Source: an uncultured Alphaproteobacteria bacterium (GTDB taxonomy: Bacteria > Pseudomonadota > Alphaproteobacteria > HIMB59 > GCA-002718135). Taken from it: DNA of 64,000 bases. Both the position numbers and the translations under genes were made by a program. Position 1 is the stretch's first letter; every line of letters starts with the position of its first letter. Positions 33,505 through 44,305 of this stretch are shown here, one piece after another. The stretch is taken from NCBI GenBank assembly GCA_902607435.1, contig CACLJX010000002.1, positions 62,001 to 126,000 of the forward strand, read 5' to 3'. The notes below the pieces were generated by a model. The model was not told the origin of the DNA. It worked only from the letters and a program-made list of their open reading frames with translations, and did not search any database.

Positions 33505-34326
33505 TTATATTGATTCTATTTCACCACGAAAACTTATTTCTGCAGGACCTATCATAATTGCTTCATTATTTTTTATATTAATAAATAGAGAGCCTTTTTC
33601 TAATTCTACCTCAACTTTATTTTTTAGTAAATTTTTTAGTATACCTGCGTATACTGCTGCACAAGCACCACTTCCGCATGCAAGAGTAATACCCACACCT
33701 CTTTCCCAAACACGCATTTTAATTTTACTGTCATTAACTTTTTCAATAATTTCTACATTAGTTTTATTAGGAAACAATTTATTATTTTCTATTGTGGGAC
33801 CAATTGAAGATAAATCAACTTTATTAATATTATTACCAAAAAAAACAACATGAGGATTACCAATATTGACAGCCACTCCAGGTGAAAAGCCATCAATATA
33901 TATAGGTATATTTAAAGTATTAATTTTTTTGGCTAAAGGGATCTTTTGCCAGTGATGAGATAGCTTGCCTAAATTCACACTAATATTATTATTATCAATT
34001 TTTTTTGATAATAATATTCCTGCATCTGATTTTATTTTAAGTTCTGACCTATTACTTTCATTAAATAACAACTTTGCTATACATCTTGTCCCATTTCCAC
34101 AAGCTTCAGCACGATCTCCGCCAGGATTATATATTTTGATAAAAACATCATGATCATTAGAAAGTTTATTATTAATTGTTATAAGCTGATCACAGCCAGC
34201 ACCACTCTTTCTATCACTTAACTTGTGAATTAACTTTTTAGAAATATTGATTTTTTTTAAACGTCTATCAATAATAACAAAATCATTGCCTAATCCATGC
34301 ATTTTAATAAACTCAATATTTTGCAT
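33505..34326 (-). CDS. dapF: Diaminopimelate epimerase
   Basis: 273 residues. The two catalytic cysteines are in AEACGNGTRC and ACGSGACAAV. The substrate motifs KMHGLGNDFV and the GNPHVVFF block are intact. It converts LL- to meso-diaminopimelate for lysine and peptidoglycan synthesis. It is the first gene of the minus-strand cluster and divergent from ffh. Confidence 0.94.
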   Translation of the reverse strand: MQNIEFIKMHGLGNDFVIIDRRLKKINISKKLIHKLSDRKSGAGCDQLITINNKLSNDHDVFIKIYNPGGDRAEACGNGTRCIAKLLFNESNRSELKIKSDAGILLSKKIDNNNISVNLGKLSHHWQKIPLAKKINTLNIPIYIDGFSPGVAVNIGNPHVVFFGNNINKVDLSSIGPTIENNKLFPNKTNVEIIEKVNDSKIKMRVWERGVGITLACGSGACAAVYAGILKNLLKNKVEVELEKGSLFINIKNNEAIMIGPAEISFRGEIESI

Positions 34327-34522
34327 AAATCCCTTATATGACGTTTTTTTTACAGAATTCTACCAAAAATTCTATTTGGGCTCTTAACTTGACTTTAAGG
34401 GCCTATTTTAATATGGCTCATATTGAAATTCCTTAATTGTAATTTTACTAGCTTACTAAAGCAATGGTAGGCACATCAGCCCACGAATCTCGTGCCCTGG
34501 TGCAATAGTGTATTGGAGAAAT

Positions 34523-35893
34523 ATGTTTGGAATATTGAATGAAAAGCTAGAAAAGATTGTTGGATCAATACGTGGTAAAGCAATTATTTCAGAAGACGAT
34601 TTAGATATTACCTTAAGAGAAATACGTATTGCTTTTCTTGAGGCAGATGTTGCTCTAAGTGTTGTTAAAAGTTTTATTGAGGATATTAAATCTAATATTG
34701 TTGGCCAAAAGGTTTTAAAGTCAATCAAACCAGACCAAATGATTATCAAACTTGTCCATGATGAGTTGATTAAGATATTAGGATCCAATAATGAATCATT
34801 AAACATTGCTAAAACCGGATTAACAAAAATATTATTTTGTGGTTTGCAGGGATCTGGAAAAACAACTACCGTTGCCAAACTAGCAAATTATATAAAAAAG
34901 GACTCCAAGAAAAATATTCTTCTCGTTTCATCAGATATTTACCGACCAGCAGCGCAAGAGCAATTACAAGTACTAAGTAAACAAATCAATGTTGAATTTT
35001 TTAATCACAAAAATACTAAGTCTGTTGAAAAGATCACCTTAGATTCAATTAAGCATGCTGAACAAAATTTATTTGATATTATGCTTTTTGACACAGCTGG
35101 CCGTCAAGTTGTTGATGAAGCAATGATGGAAGAACTAAAAAAAATTGCTCAAATACTTGATCCTCAAGAAACTATATTAGTTGCTGATTCTCTTACAGGT
35201 CAGGATGCCGCAAATATTGCAAATAGTTTTAGTAAGACTGTTCATATCACATCCTCAATTTTAACGCGTATTGATGGTGATGGCAAAGGAGGAGCAGCTT
35301 TATCAATTAAATCTATCACTGGAGCACCAATAAAATTTATAGGAACTGGTGAAAAAATTGAACAGCTAGAATCTTTTCATCCAGAGAGAATTGCTAACAG
35401 AATACTAGGTATGGGAGATATTGTTTCACTTGTTGAAAAAGCTACCGAAAATATTGATCAAAAGGAAATAGAAAATTTAGCAAAAAAAATGTCAAAGGGA
35501 AAGTTTGACCTTGAAGATTTTGCTAATCAGTTAAAACAAATGGGGAAAATGGGTGGTGTTTCTGGAATTATGTCTATGTTACCAGGAATCTCAAAAGCAC
35601 AAAAGTTAATGGCGGAAAACAAAATTTCAAATGATACTATTAATCATCAAATTGCCATAATAAATTCAATGACAAAAAATGAACGTTCAAATCCTGAAAT
35701 TATTAAAGCATCGAGAAAAATTAGAATCTCAAATGGTTCTGGTATGCGCGTGCAAGATGTTAATAAATTACTTAAACAATTTCTTCAATCTCAGAAAATG
35801 ATGAAAAGAATGAAATTAATGAACAAAGGTGATTTGTCAAATAATTTACTTCAAAAACTACAAGGCAACCTACCCCCAAACTTTAATCATTAA
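34523..35893 (+). CDS. ffh: Signal recognition particle protein Ffh
   Basis: 456 residues. The start at 34523 follows the ribosome site GGAGA, in preference to a GTG at 34508. The GTPase domain shows [28 protein letters not shown] and [14 protein letters not shown]; the methionine-rich M-domain ([16 protein letters not shown] and [11 protein letters not shown]) binds 4.5S RNA. The SRP RNA gene itself was not found in this window. It begins the ribosomal-processing operon that continues with rpsP. Confidence 0.95.
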   Translation: MFGILNEKLEKIVGSIRGKAIISEDDLDITLREIRIAFLEADVALSVVKSFIEDIKSNIVGQKVLKSIKPDQMIIKLVHDELIKILGSNNESLNIAKTGLTKILFCGLQGSGKTTTVAKLANYIKKDSKKNILLVSSDIYRPAAQEQLQVLSKQINVEFFNHKNTKSVEKITLDSIKHAEQNLFDIMLFDTAGRQVVDEAMMEELKKIAQILDPQETILVADSLTGQDAANIANSFSKTVHITSSILTRIDGDGKGGAALSIKSITGAPIKFIGTGEKIEQLESFHPERIANRILGMGDIVSLVEKATENIDQKEIENLAKKMSKGKFDLEDFANQLKQMGKMGGVSGIMSMLPGISKAQKLMAENKISNDTINHQIAIINSMTKNERSNPEIIKASRKIRISNGSGMRVQDVNKLLKQFLQSQKMMKRMKLMNKGDLSNNLLQKLQGNLPPNFNH

Positions 35894-35907
35894 GAAAGGA
35901 AAACTGT

Positions 35908-36447
35908 ATGCCCGTAAGAATAAGATTATCACGAAAAGGAACGAAAAAAAGACCTTTTTATAGAATAGTAGTTGCTGATTCAAGACGTTCAAGAGATGGA
36001 AAGTTTATTGATCAACTTGGAACCTACAATCCTATTCTTTCAAAAGATAATCCTGAAAGATTAAAACTGAATACTGATAAAGCACAAGAGTGGATAAAGA
36101 AAGGAGCTCAACCAAGTGATCGTGTAAGAGCTTTCTTAAGCAATTTAGGAATCGTTGAAAAAGTAATTATAACTGAAAAAACTAAACAACATCTTCCAAG
36201 GAAAAAAACTCAAGAAAAATTAGATGCAGCAAAAAAAGCAGAAGCAGCTCCAGCAACAAAAGAAGCAGAAGCAGCTCCAGCAACACCTCCTGCAAAAGAA
36301 CCATCAGCTGAAAAAGAAGCAGAAGCAGCTCCAGCAACAAAAGAAGCAGACAAGAATAAAGAAATTATTCAAAAGTCTAATGATAAAATTGAAGCTTCTA
36401 AGAAAAAAAAATCTGAGAAGAAGAAAGAAAGCAAATCTTCTTCATAA
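35908..36447 (+). CDS. rpsP: 30S ribosomal protein S16, with long C-terminal extension
   Basis: 179 residues. The first 85 or so are a normal S16 ([20 protein letters not shown]). The remainder is an added low-complexity tail of AEAAPATKE repeats and a lysine-rich end. S16 is usually 80-120 residues; alphaproteobacterial S16 often has alanine/lysine-rich tails, but this one is long. The repeat region is 36238-36345. It is followed by rimM after 5 nt. Confidence 0.93.
   Translation: MPVRIRLSRKGTKKRPFYRIVVADSRRSRDGKFIDQLGTYNPILSKDNPERLKLNTDKAQEWIKKGAQPSDRVRAFLSNLGIVEKVIITEKTKQHLPRKKTQEKLDAAKKAEAAPATKEAEAAPATPPAKEPSAEKEAEAAPATKEADKNKEIIQKSNDKIEASKKKKSEKKKESKSSS
36238..36345 (+). repeat. In-frame tandem repeat in rpsP
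   Basis: A 24-bp unit encoding AEAAPATKE-like sequence (core GCAGAAGCAGCTCCAGCAAC) occurs three times: about 36238, 36262 and 36316. Copy number could vary by slippage without breaking the frame. Confidence 0.85.
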
Positions 36448-36452
36448 ATTAA

Positions 36453-36959
36453 GTGTTAAAAAGTCATTTAATACATGTTGGAACTTTTGGTAAGCCCCTA
36501 GGATTAAAAGGAGAAATAAATATTTTTATGTTAACTAATGATTTGTATTCTTTTAAAAAACTAAAACCTTTTTTTTCTGATGATGGTACGGTTGCATGGC
36601 ATTTTCAGCATTTAAGGATGCTTAAAGGAAATCTAATTGGAAAATTGAAAAATTATACAACAAGAACTACTGTTGAAAAATTAAAGGGAAAAAAAATTTT
36701 TGCGAATAAAGAAAAATTACCTAGAACAAAACCAGGAGAATTTTATATTTTTGATTTAATAAATTGTAAAGTACAATTAAAAGATAATAAAATTATTGGT
36801 CGAATAAATAAAATTGATAACTTTGGTGCCGGAGACTTGCTGAGCATTAAGCCAATAAAGGGAAAAGATTTTTATATTCCTATGAATGAAGACAATGTTA
36901 TTTCTGTGAATTTAAAAAAAAAAATTATAGTTATTAAACCAATTAGAGGAATTTTATAA
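36453..36959 (+). CDS. rimM: Ribosome maturation factor RimM
   Basis: 168 residues from a GTG. The N-terminal VGTFGKPLGLKGEINIFM and the PRC-barrel part (PGEFYIFDLINCKVQL) are typical. RimM helps assemble the 30S head with S19. Its place between rpsP and trmD is the standard order. Confidence 0.92.
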   Translation: MLKSHLIHVGTFGKPLGLKGEINIFMLTNDLYSFKKLKPFFSDDGTVAWHFQHLRMLKGNLIGKLKNYTTRTTVEKLKGKKIFANKEKLPRTKPGEFYIFDLINCKVQLKDNKIIGRINKIDNFGAGDLLSIKPIKGKDFYIPMNEDNVISVNLKKKIIVIKPIRGIL

Positions 36960-36961
36960 TA

Positions 36962-37672
36962 ATGTGGGAAGCAAAAATTATTACAGCCTACCCGGAAATG
37001 TTCCCTGGAGTTTTGGGACATTCAATTATTGGCAATGCTCTTTTTGAGAAAAAATGGTCTTTAAATACAGTTAACCTTCATGATTTTGGTATTGGTGAGA
37101 GGAAAGGTATTGATGATAGTCCATTTGGCGGTGGCCCAGGCATGATTATTAGACCAGACGTTGTAGAAAAAGCAGTAATAAACATTTCTCTAAATTTAAA
37201 AAAAAATATGCCTTTAGTATATATGAGTCCCACCGGAAAATCACTAAATCAGCAAGATTTAGAGAAGTTTGCAAAAGGAGATGGAATTATTATCCTCTGT
37301 GGACGTTTTGAAGGTGTTGATGAGAGAGCAATAGATAATCTTGGTTTTATGCAGGTTAGTATTGGTGATTATATTCTATCTGGCGGAGAAGTTGCAGCTC
37401 AAGTGTTAGTTGAAGGTTGTGTCCGGCTCCTTCCTGGAGTATTAGGGCACTCAGAAAGTATTTTGGAAGAGAGTTTTTCAAAAAATTTACTTGAGTATCC
37501 ACAATATACCAGACCTCAAGTTTGGGTGGATAGTGAAAAGCAGAAACATCATGTTCCCGATATTTTATTATCAGGCCATCATGATAAGATTAGAGAATGG
37601 AGAAAAAATAAATCGATTGAAAAAACTAAAAAAAATAGACCTGATTTATTTAAAAAGATTGAAAAGTGTTAA
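36962..37672 (+). CDS. trmD: tRNA (guanine-N1-)-methyltransferase
   Basis: 236 residues. The SPOUT knot motifs IILCGRFEGVDERAID and SIGDYILSGGEVAAQVL are complete, and the substrate segment FGGGPGMIIRPD is present. It makes m1G37 in tRNAs for Leu, Pro and Arg. The length is normal. Confidence 0.95.
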   Translation: MWEAKIITAYPEMFPGVLGHSIIGNALFEKKWSLNTVNLHDFGIGERKGIDDSPFGGGPGMIIRPDVVEKAVINISLNLKKNMPLVYMSPTGKSLNQQDLEKFAKGDGIIILCGRFEGVDERAIDNLGFMQVSIGDYILSGGEVAAQVLVEGCVRLLPGVLGHSESILEESFSKNLLEYPQYTRPQVWVDSEKQKHHVPDILLSGHHDKIREWRKNKSIEKTKKNRPDLFKKIEKC

Positions 37673-37681
37673 AAGGATAAA

Positions 37682-38293
37682 ATGAAAGATTTATTAGAAA
37701 CATTTGAAAAAAAACAAATTAAGAAACTTACATCTAATAAGCGGATTCCTGCATTTAGATCTGGTGATTTAATTAAAGTTGCGGTCAAAATAGTAGAAGG
37801 AGAACGTTCTCGTACACAAGCATTTGAAGGTGTTTGTATTGCTAGAAAAAATAATGGTTCAAATTCTAAATTTACAGTACGCAAGGTTTCTCATGGCGAA
37901 GGTGTTGAAAGAGTTTTCCCTTTGTTTAGTCCTATTATTAATAGTATTGAAGTTTTAAGAAAAGGAGATGTAAAACGAGCTAAACTTTATTATTTAAGAG
38001 ATCGAACAGGAAAAAGTGCGCGCATTTCTCATCGCGATAGAGGAGAAGAATTAGATCAATACGCATTAGCTGAAGTCTCAATAGATGAAACTGAAAACAA
38101 AGATAAGCAAGAAATACCAGTTGACGCAGTTAATAATAGTGAAGAAAAAAATATTGAAAAGCCAAAGATTGAAATAGCAGTCTCTGATAAAGTTAAAGAA
38201 GAAGTAGTTGCTAAAAATGATAAAATTGTTAAGTTAGAATCTGAGTCAACTGCTATTGATGCAGCCAAGACAGAAGATGAATCAAAAAAATAA
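37682..38293 (+). CDS. rplS: 50S ribosomal protein L19, with acidic C-terminal extension
   Basis: 203 residues, against the usual 115-130. The L19 core ends near residue 125 ([14 protein letters not shown]). It is followed by about 75 residues rich in glutamate, lysine and valine with no recognised domain. Two neighbouring ribosomal proteins (S16 and L19) thus carry long charged tails. The stop codon overlaps the start of leuC by 17 nt. Confidence 0.92.
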   Translation: MKDLLETFEKKQIKKLTSNKRIPAFRSGDLIKVAVKIVEGERSRTQAFEGVCIARKNNGSNSKFTVRKVSHGEGVERVFPLFSPIINSIEVLRKGDVKRAKLYYLRDRTGKSARISHRDRGEELDQYALAEVSIDETENKDKQEIPVDAVNNSEEKNIEKPKIEIAVSDKVKEEVVAKNDKIVKLESESTAIDAAKTEDESKK

Positions 38294-39683
38294 ACCACAA
38301 ACTTTATTTGATAAGATTTGGAAAAGTCATCTTGTAGACCAGCAAGAAGATGGCACTTCCTTAATTTATATTGATCGTCATTTAGTTCATGAAGTAACAA
38401 GTCCTCAGGCATTTGAGGGACTTCGTAACACTAATAGAAAAGTTAGAAGACCTAAAAGTACTTTTGCGGTAGCAGATCATAATGTTCCAACTTCAGATCG
38501 TTCAAAGGGTATTGAAAATATAGAAAGTCGTATTCAAGTTGAAACATTAGAGCAAAACTGTAAAGATTTTGATGTAACTATTTTTCCTCTTTTAGACAAA
38601 AGGCAAGGTATTGTTCATATTATTGGTCCTGAACAAGGCATTACCCAACCTGGTATGACTATAGTTTGTGGTGATAGCCATACCGCTACGCATGGTGCTT
38701 TTGGAGCATTGGCATTTGGTATTGGAACTAGCGAGGTCGAACATGTTTTAGCAACTCAAACACTAATACAAAATCCAGCAAAAAATATGCGTATTTTGAT
38801 TGAGGGACAAATTGTTGCTGGCGTAACAGCTAAAGATATTATTCTCCATATTATAGGCCATATCGGAACTGCTGGAGGCACAGGGTATGTCATTGAATAC
38901 GCGGGAGAAGCAATTACAAATTTAAGCATGGAAGGTCGGATGACAATTTGTAATATGAGTATTGAGGGAGGAGCTAGAGCTGGATTAATTGCTCCCGATG
39001 AAAAAACTTTTGAATATATTAATAATCGACCATACGCCCCACAAGGAGAGAATTGGGATAAAGCAGTTAATTTTTGGCAAACTCTTCCTTCTGACGAAGG
39101 AGCAAAATACGATAAAGAAATTAACATTGTAGGTAATACCATTGTTCCTCAGGCAACATGGGGCACAAGCCCTCAGGATGTTGCTCCAATAAATGGAAAC
39201 GTGCCAGATCCCAAAAACATAACAGATGTAAATCGACGCACTGCCGTTGAACGTTCACTTCAATATATGGGTCTTGAACCTAACCAGAATATTCGTGATA
39301 TAAAAATTGATAAAGTTTTTATTGGATCATGCACTAATGGGCGAATTGAAGACTTAAGAGAAGTAGCCAAAGTTGTTGATGGAAAAAAAGTAATTGTTGA
39401 CGCAATGATTGTTCCTGGTTCAGGATTAGTTAAGGAACAAGCAGAACAAGAAGGTTTAGATAAAATTTTAATCGCGGCAGGATTTGACTGGCGTGAACCT
39501 GGCTGTTCAATGTGTCTAGGAATGAATCCTGATCAGCTAAAACCAAAAGAAAGATGCGCCTCAACATCTAATAGAAATTTTGAAGGCAGACAAGGGCGGG
39601 AAGGAAGAACTCATCTTGTTAGTCCAGCAGTAGCTGCCGCATCTGCTATTAAAGGAAGTTTAAGTTTAGTGGAAGATTTATAG
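38277..39683 (+). CDS. leuC: 3-isopropylmalate dehydratase, large subunit
   Basis: 468 residues from the ATG at 38277. The three iron-sulfur cysteines are in [12 protein letters not shown] and [11 protein letters not shown]; the front has the [12 protein letters not shown] substrate region. With LeuD it isomerises 2- to 3-isopropylmalate in leucine synthesis. leuCDB-asd run with gaps of 0-3 nt. Confidence 0.95.
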   Translation: MNQKNKPQTLFDKIWKSHLVDQQEDGTSLIYIDRHLVHEVTSPQAFEGLRNTNRKVRRPKSTFAVADHNVPTSDRSKGIENIESRIQVETLEQNCKDFDVTIFPLLDKRQGIVHIIGPEQGITQPGMTIVCGDSHTATHGAFGALAFGIGTSEVEHVLATQTLIQNPAKNMRILIEGQIVAGVTAKDIILHIIGHIGTAGGTGYVIEYAGEAITNLSMEGRMTICNMSIEGGARAGLIAPDEKTFEYINNRPYAPQGENWDKAVNFWQTLPSDEGAKYDKEINIVGNTIVPQATWGTSPQDVAPINGNVPDPKNITDVNRRTAVERSLQYMGLEPNQNIRDIKIDKVFIGSCTNGRIEDLREVAKVVDGKKVIVDAMIVPGSGLVKEQAEQEGLDKILIAAGFDWREPGCSMCLGMNPDQLKPKERCASTSNRNFEGRQGREGRTHLVSPAVAAASAIKGSLSLVEDL

Positions 39684-39685
39684 AG

Positions 39686-40291
39686 ATGGACAAGTTTGTT
39701 GAAATTAATAAATCAATTGCAGCACCTTTACCTATGATGAATGTTGATACAGATAAGATCATTCCAAAACAATTTCTTAAAACTATCAAGCGTACTGGTT
39801 TAGGAAAAAATCTTTTTTATGAACTACGATATGATCTGCAAGGTAATATAAAAAACGATTTTGTATTAAACTGGGATCCTTTTAACTCTGCTAAAATTCT
39901 TATAACAGGAGAAAATTTTGGTTGTGGATCTAGTCGTGAACACGCACCCTGGTCATTACTTGATTTTGGATTCAGATGTATCATTGCACCTAGTTTTGCA
40001 GATATTTTTTATAACAATTGTTTTAAAAACGGAATTTTGCCAATTAAACTTATTAATGAAAAAGTTGATTATTTAATGAGACAAGCTGAAAACAAAACGA
40101 AATTTACTATCAAATTAGAAGAACAAACAATTGGGGTAGGTGATAGAGGAACAATTAATTTTGAAATTGAACCATTTAGAAAAAAATGTTTACTTGAAGG
40201 CCTAGATGATATTGCTTTGACTCTTAAAAAAGTTGAAAAAATTGATTTGTTTGAAAATAGTTTGTGTCAATCTTATCCCTGGATCATTTAA
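39686..40291 (+). CDS. leuD: 3-isopropylmalate dehydratase, small subunit
   Basis: 201 residues. The swivel-domain hallmark GENFGCGSSREHAPW is present. It completes the LeuCD heterodimer. The start is 2 nt after the leuC stop. Confidence 0.95.
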   Translation: MDKFVEINKSIAAPLPMMNVDTDKIIPKQFLKTIKRTGLGKNLFYELRYDLQGNIKNDFVLNWDPFNSAKILITGENFGCGSSREHAPWSLLDFGFRCIIAPSFADIFYNNCFKNGILPIKLINEKVDYLMRQAENKTKFTIKLEEQTIGVGDRGTINFEIEPFRKKCLLEGLDDIALTLKKVEKIDLFENSLCQSYPWII

Positions 40292-40294
40292 ATC

Positions 40295-41410
40295 ATGTCT
40301 AGTAATAAAAAAATTTTGATCCTTCCTGGAGATGGCATAGGCATAGAGGTAATGAATGAAGTGCTTAATGTCATTGATTGGATGACTAAAAAAAAATCTG
40401 TATCCTTCGATATTGCTAAAAAATTAGTGGGCGGTTCTGCTTATGACATAGAAGGAGACTCTATTAGCGATACAACAATGGATGAAGCACTTAAAGCTGA
40501 TGCAGTTTTATTTGGTGCCGTCGGTGGTCCACAATGGGATAATGTAGAAAGATCAAAGCGTCCTGAAGCAGCGTTATTGCGATTAAGAAAAGAATTAGAT
40601 TTGTTTGCCAACCTAAGACCTGCTGTTGTGTTTGATGCATTAGCTAATTCTTCTCCACTAAAAAGTGAACTTATAAAAAGCTTAGATATTCTTATTTTGC
40701 GTGAATTAACTAGTGGTGTGTATTTTGGTCAACCAAGGGGTGTAGAAAAAATAAATGATTTTGATGAAAAAGCAATTGATACTCAAAGTTATACAACATC
40801 TGAAATAGATAGAATTGGAAGAGTGGGTTTTGATTTGGCAAAAAAAAGATCTAACAAAGTAACATCTGTTGAAAAGTCAAATGTAATGGAAACAGGAATG
40901 TTGTGGCGAAAAACTATCACTAAATTACATGAAAATGAATTTAATGATGTAAAACTTAATCATATGCTTGCCGACAATTGTGCAATGCAACTTGTTCGAA
41001 AACCAAAACAATTTGATGTTATTGTCACAGACAACTTATTTGGAGATTTGCTTAGTGATGTTGCAGCAATGTTAACAGGTTCGCTTGGTATGTTACCTTC
41101 AGCTTCATTAGGTGCAATCAATGAAAAAGGTAAAAGACCTGGTATGTATGAGCCTGTTCATGGAAGTGCACCAGACATTGCCGGTCAAGATAAAGCAAAT
41201 CCTTTAGCAATGATTATGAGTTTTGCTATGATGTTAAAATATAGTTTTGATATGTTGGAGGATAGTAAACTTATTGAAAAAGCTATTCAAAATGTTTTAT
41301 CTAAAGGTTTGCGTACTCCTGATATCAAACAAGGAAATGAAAAAGCTATATCCACAAAAGAAATGGGCGCAGCTGTTATTGAAGAATTAAATATTATATC
41401 AGGAAGTTAG
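40295..41410 (+). CDS. leuB: 3-isopropylmalate dehydrogenase
   Basis: 371 residues. The N-terminal LPGDGIGIEVMNEVL, the catalytic tyrosine segment RELTSGVYFGQPRG and the metal-binding VTDNLFGDLLSDVAAMLTGS are intact. It oxidatively decarboxylates 3-isopropylmalate with NAD. The stop lies directly before the asd ATG. Confidence 0.95.
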   Translation: MSSNKKILILPGDGIGIEVMNEVLNVIDWMTKKKSVSFDIAKKLVGGSAYDIEGDSISDTTMDEALKADAVLFGAVGGPQWDNVERSKRPEAALLRLRKELDLFANLRPAVVFDALANSSPLKSELIKSLDILILRELTSGVYFGQPRGVEKINDFDEKAIDTQSYTTSEIDRIGRVGFDLAKKRSNKVTSVEKSNVMETGMLWRKTITKLHENEFNDVKLNHMLADNCAMQLVRKPKQFDVIVTDNLFGDLLSDVAAMLTGSLGMLPSASLGAINEKGKRPGMYEPVHGSAPDIAGQDKANPLAMIMSFAMMLKYSFDMLEDSKLIEKAIQNVLSKGLRTPDIKQGNEKAISTKEMGAAVIEELNIISGS

Positions 41411-42454
41411 ATGTCAGATAAATATAATATTGCTATAGTAGGAGCAACAGGTAATGTTGGAAGAGAAATTGTTCAAATATTGGTGCAACGTGATTTTCCT
41501 GTTGACCAAGTTTTTTGTTTAGCCTCCTCTCGATCCAAGGGGAAAATAATAGATTTTAAGGACCAAAAAATAACTGTTGAAGATTTAGCTGAATTTGATT
41601 TTTCAAAAGCTCAAATAGGTTTATTTTCTCCTGGAGGTAAAGTTTCTGCAGAATATGCACCCAAAGCGGTTAAGACAGGATGTATTGTCATAGATAACAC
41701 ATCTCATTTTCGTATGAATAAAGATGTTCCTTTAATTGTGCCTGAAGTTAATGGAGATTCATTACAAGATTTCTTTGATAATGATCATAGATCAAATATA
41801 ATTGCCAATCCTAACTGTTCAACAATTCAAATGGTTGTTGTACTTAAGCCTATACATGATGTAGCATTAATTAATCGTATTGTTGTTTCTACCTATCAGG
41901 CTGTTTCAGGAGCAGGAAAAGAACCAATGGATGAATTATTTGAACAAACAAAAGATATTTACTCTAATAAGAGTATTAAAAAAAATAAATTTACTAAGCA
42001 AATTGCATTTAATGCAATACCTCATATTGGCTCTTTTGTGGATAATGGCAATACAGAAGAAGAACAAAAAATGATTAATGAAACCAAAAAAATTCTTGAT
42101 ACGAATATAAATGTATCCGCAACTTGTGTTCGAATTCCTGTATTTATTAGTCATGCTGAATCAATAAATTTAGAGCTAGATTCCCCTTTATCTTATGAAA
42201 AAGCAAAAGAGGTATTAACTAATTCTGATAGTATTTCAGTGGTAGATTATAGAAAAGACGAAGGTTATGTGACACCTGTTGAGGCAGCAGGAGAAGATAA
42301 AGTATATGTAAGTAGAATAAGAAAAGATGATACAGTTGATAACGGTCTTAATTTATGGGTTGTATCAGATAATTTACGTAAAGGAGCCGCTCTTAATGCA
42401 GTGCAGATAGCTGAATTAATTATTTCTAAGTATTCTAATTTTATCAAAAAATAA
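41411..42454 (+). CDS. asd: Aspartate-semialdehyde dehydrogenase
   Basis: 347 residues. The NADP motif is GATGNVGREIVQIL, the catalytic cysteine is in NPNCSTIQM, and the histidine in RIPVFISHAESINLEL. It supplies aspartate semialdehyde for lysine, threonine and methionine. Adjacent to leuB, a common alphaproteobacterial order. Confidence 0.95.
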   Translation: MSDKYNIAIVGATGNVGREIVQILVQRDFPVDQVFCLASSRSKGKIIDFKDQKITVEDLAEFDFSKAQIGLFSPGGKVSAEYAPKAVKTGCIVIDNTSHFRMNKDVPLIVPEVNGDSLQDFFDNDHRSNIIANPNCSTIQMVVVLKPIHDVALINRIVVSTYQAVSGAGKEPMDELFEQTKDIYSNKSIKKNKFTKQIAFNAIPHIGSFVDNGNTEEEQKMINETKKILDTNINVSATCVRIPVFISHAESINLELDSPLSYEKAKEVLTNSDSISVVDYRKDEGYVTPVEAAGEDKVYVSRIRKDDTVDNGLNLWVVSDNLRKGAALNAVQIAELIISKYSNFIKK

Positions 42455-42460
42455 TAAAAT

Positions 42461-43348
42461 TTATAAATATTTTAGTTCAATCATTTGTTCTTTAAATGAT
42501 TGTTCAATTAAATTTTTTTGATTTTGATTTAATTTATTTACCCATTGGTTTTTTTTACCAATTCTAAAAAAATTTGAAAATTCTGATTTTTCAAAAAAAC
42601 CATATTTATTTTCTATTTTCTTTAATTTAATAAAACTTGTTGATTTAATAATATTATTAATTTTTTCTTTTTTGTTATTTATATTAATATTAAAATTAGT
42701 ATTAAAAAAAATTAAAATTTTATTAATTTCCTTTTCTATATCATTTAACAAATCTTCATATTTTAAAAATAGACTAGGAACTATGGTGAATTTTTTCCAT
42801 GAACGATAGTGATCCTTCCAATTTAGAATGATTTCTGGCATTCTATTATTGATTTTTTTATTACCCATTATTTGATTATTGCTTAAAAAATCAATCGTAA
42901 AATTTATATCAGTATTCATATGTTTAGCGTAGGACAAAACAACATCTCTTGGATCGCGGGAAATATATATAAATCCACACGTAGTTAATTCATTAGTGTA
43001 ATAGTTTTTTTTTAATTTGATTCTCGCGTTATGGGTTTTAAAAAAAGAATATCTTCCTTCTTTGATCTGAATTCTTTTTTGAGCTTCTATCCAGTATTTA
43101 GAATATGTAATTAATGTTTTTTCATCATAGTTTTTTGCATCAAAAATTATATTATAGTCATTTATTGATATGTTTTTTATGAATTCAAAATTATTTAATG
43201 AATCTAATTTAGGAATTTTTTTTAGTATATCTAAATTTTCTAAATTTCCATCTTTAGTAAAGAAAAGACCGCATAGTATTAATCTCAACCATGTGTTTCC
43301 ACTTCTAGGATATGAAGATATCCAAAATATTTTTTTATGATCAAGCAT
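42461..43348 (-). CDS. Sulfotransferase domain protein
   Basis: 295 residues. The PAPS 5'-phosphosulfate loop is WISSYPRSGNTWLRLIL and the 3'-phosphate site is GFIYISRDPRDVVLSYAK, as in cytosolic sulfotransferases. A catalytic histidine is plausible in FFKTHNARI. It would move sulfate from PAPS to a surface glycan, lipid or small acceptor; the acceptor is unknown. It is convergent with asd and its region is more AT-rich. Confidence 0.85.
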   Translation of the reverse strand: MLDHKKIFWISSYPRSGNTWLRLILCGLFFTKDGNLENLDILKKIPKLDSLNNFEFIKNISINDYNIIFDAKNYDEKTLITYSKYWIEAQKRIQIKEGRYSFFKTHNARIKLKKNYYTNELTTCGFIYISRDPRDVVLSYAKHMNTDINFTIDFLSNNQIMGNKKINNRMPEIILNWKDHYRSWKKFTIVPSLFLKYEDLLNDIEKEINKILIFFNTNFNININNKKEKINNIIKSTSFIKLKKIENKYGFFEKSEFSNFFRIGKKNQWVNKLNQNQKNLIEQSFKEQMIELKYL

Positions 43349-43359
43349 CTATAAATCAT

Positions 43360-43434
43360 TGGCGGTCTCGTAAGGATTCGAACCTTAAATTTCGGTTCCG
43401 AAGACCGACGTGATATCCGTTTCACCACGAGACC
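43360..43434 (-). tRNA. tRNA-Arg (anticodon UCG)
   Basis: Read on the minus strand: acceptor GGTCTCG / CGAGACC, anticodon stem TCGGT / ACCGA with loop CTTCGGA (anticodon TCG), T-loop GGTTCGAATCC and encoded CCA. The anticodon loop assignment is by base pairing and could be off by one. Confidence 0.88.
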
Positions 43435-43489
43435 AATTTTTTTCTAGTTTTAATTATAAACTCTAAAATTTGTAATATATAACTAATAT

Positions 43490-44293
43490 ATGTCATTCTA
43501 TCTATCAAAAATATTATGGATAATTTTTAATCCATTTAATATACTTTTGTTCTTAATTTTTTTAGGATTTATATTAAGTTTTTTTTCAAATAAATTTTTT
43601 TCAAAAATTATTTATTTTTTTACATTAGTTTTTTTTATTATTATTGCTGTTTTACCAACTGGTAAATTTATGATTTATCAATTAGAAAAAAATTTTCATA
43701 CATCAGGAACTTTGCCTAACAAAATTGATGGTATTTTAATTTTATCAGGCGGAACCAATCATTTAATGACAAAAGAACACAATCAACTCTCGTTAAATGA
43801 TTCTGTTGAAAGATTGACTGAATCAATACAATTAATGAATAAATATTCAAAGGCAAAAATTATTTTTTCTGGAGGGTCTGAACTTCTCTCTAATCCAAAA
43901 ACTACTCACTCTGAAGTAGCTAAGTTATTTTTTACCATCTTTGCAACTAAATTTAATAATATTATTTACGAAAATAAATCACGCAATACCTATGAAAATA
44001 TATTATTTTCTAAAAAAATTGCTAATCCTAGAACTAATGAAAATTGGTTAATCGTGACCTCAGCTTATCATATGCCACGATCTTTAAATATTGCAGAAAA
44101 ACTAGAATGGAATTTTATTCCTTATGCGGTTGATTTTCAAATAGAAAAAAAATTTTCATGGAAACCAAAAATTAACAATCTTCTTTTTGCAAATTATTTT
44201 TTGAGTAATATAAATAAATTTGAAATGGCAAGTCGTGAATGGATAGGTTTGATAGCTTATTATTGGATGGGGCAGAGTAGTAAAATTTTATAA
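43490..44293 (+). CDS. YdcF/ElyC-like DUF218 membrane protein
   Basis: 267 residues with two N-terminal membrane helices, then the DUF218 core: DGILILSGGTNH, KIIFSGGSELLS, ENKSRNTYENILFSKK and TSAYHMPRSLNIAEKL. In E. coli members act in envelope polysaccharide or undecaprenyl-lipid metabolism. The enzymatic role is not known. The family assignment is firm. Confidence 0.85.
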   Translation: MSFYLSKILWIIFNPFNILLFLIFLGFILSFFSNKFFSKIIYFFTLVFFIIIAVLPTGKFMIYQLEKNFHTSGTLPNKIDGILILSGGTNHLMTKEHNQLSLNDSVERLTESIQLMNKYSKAKIIFSGGSELLSNPKTTHSEVAKLFFTIFATKFNNIIYENKSRNTYENILFSKKIANPRTNENWLIVTSAYHMPRSLNIAEKLEWNFIPYAVDFQIEKKFSWKPKINNLLFANYFLSNINKFEMASREWIGLIAYYWMGQSSKIL

Positions 44294-44305
44294 TACAATT
44301 ATAAA

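Noticed and set aside
34380-34510. SRP (4.5S) RNA upstream of ffh
   Set aside because: The conserved GGAAGCAGC-type apical loop is absent and no long stem was found; the sequence is probably just a promoter region.
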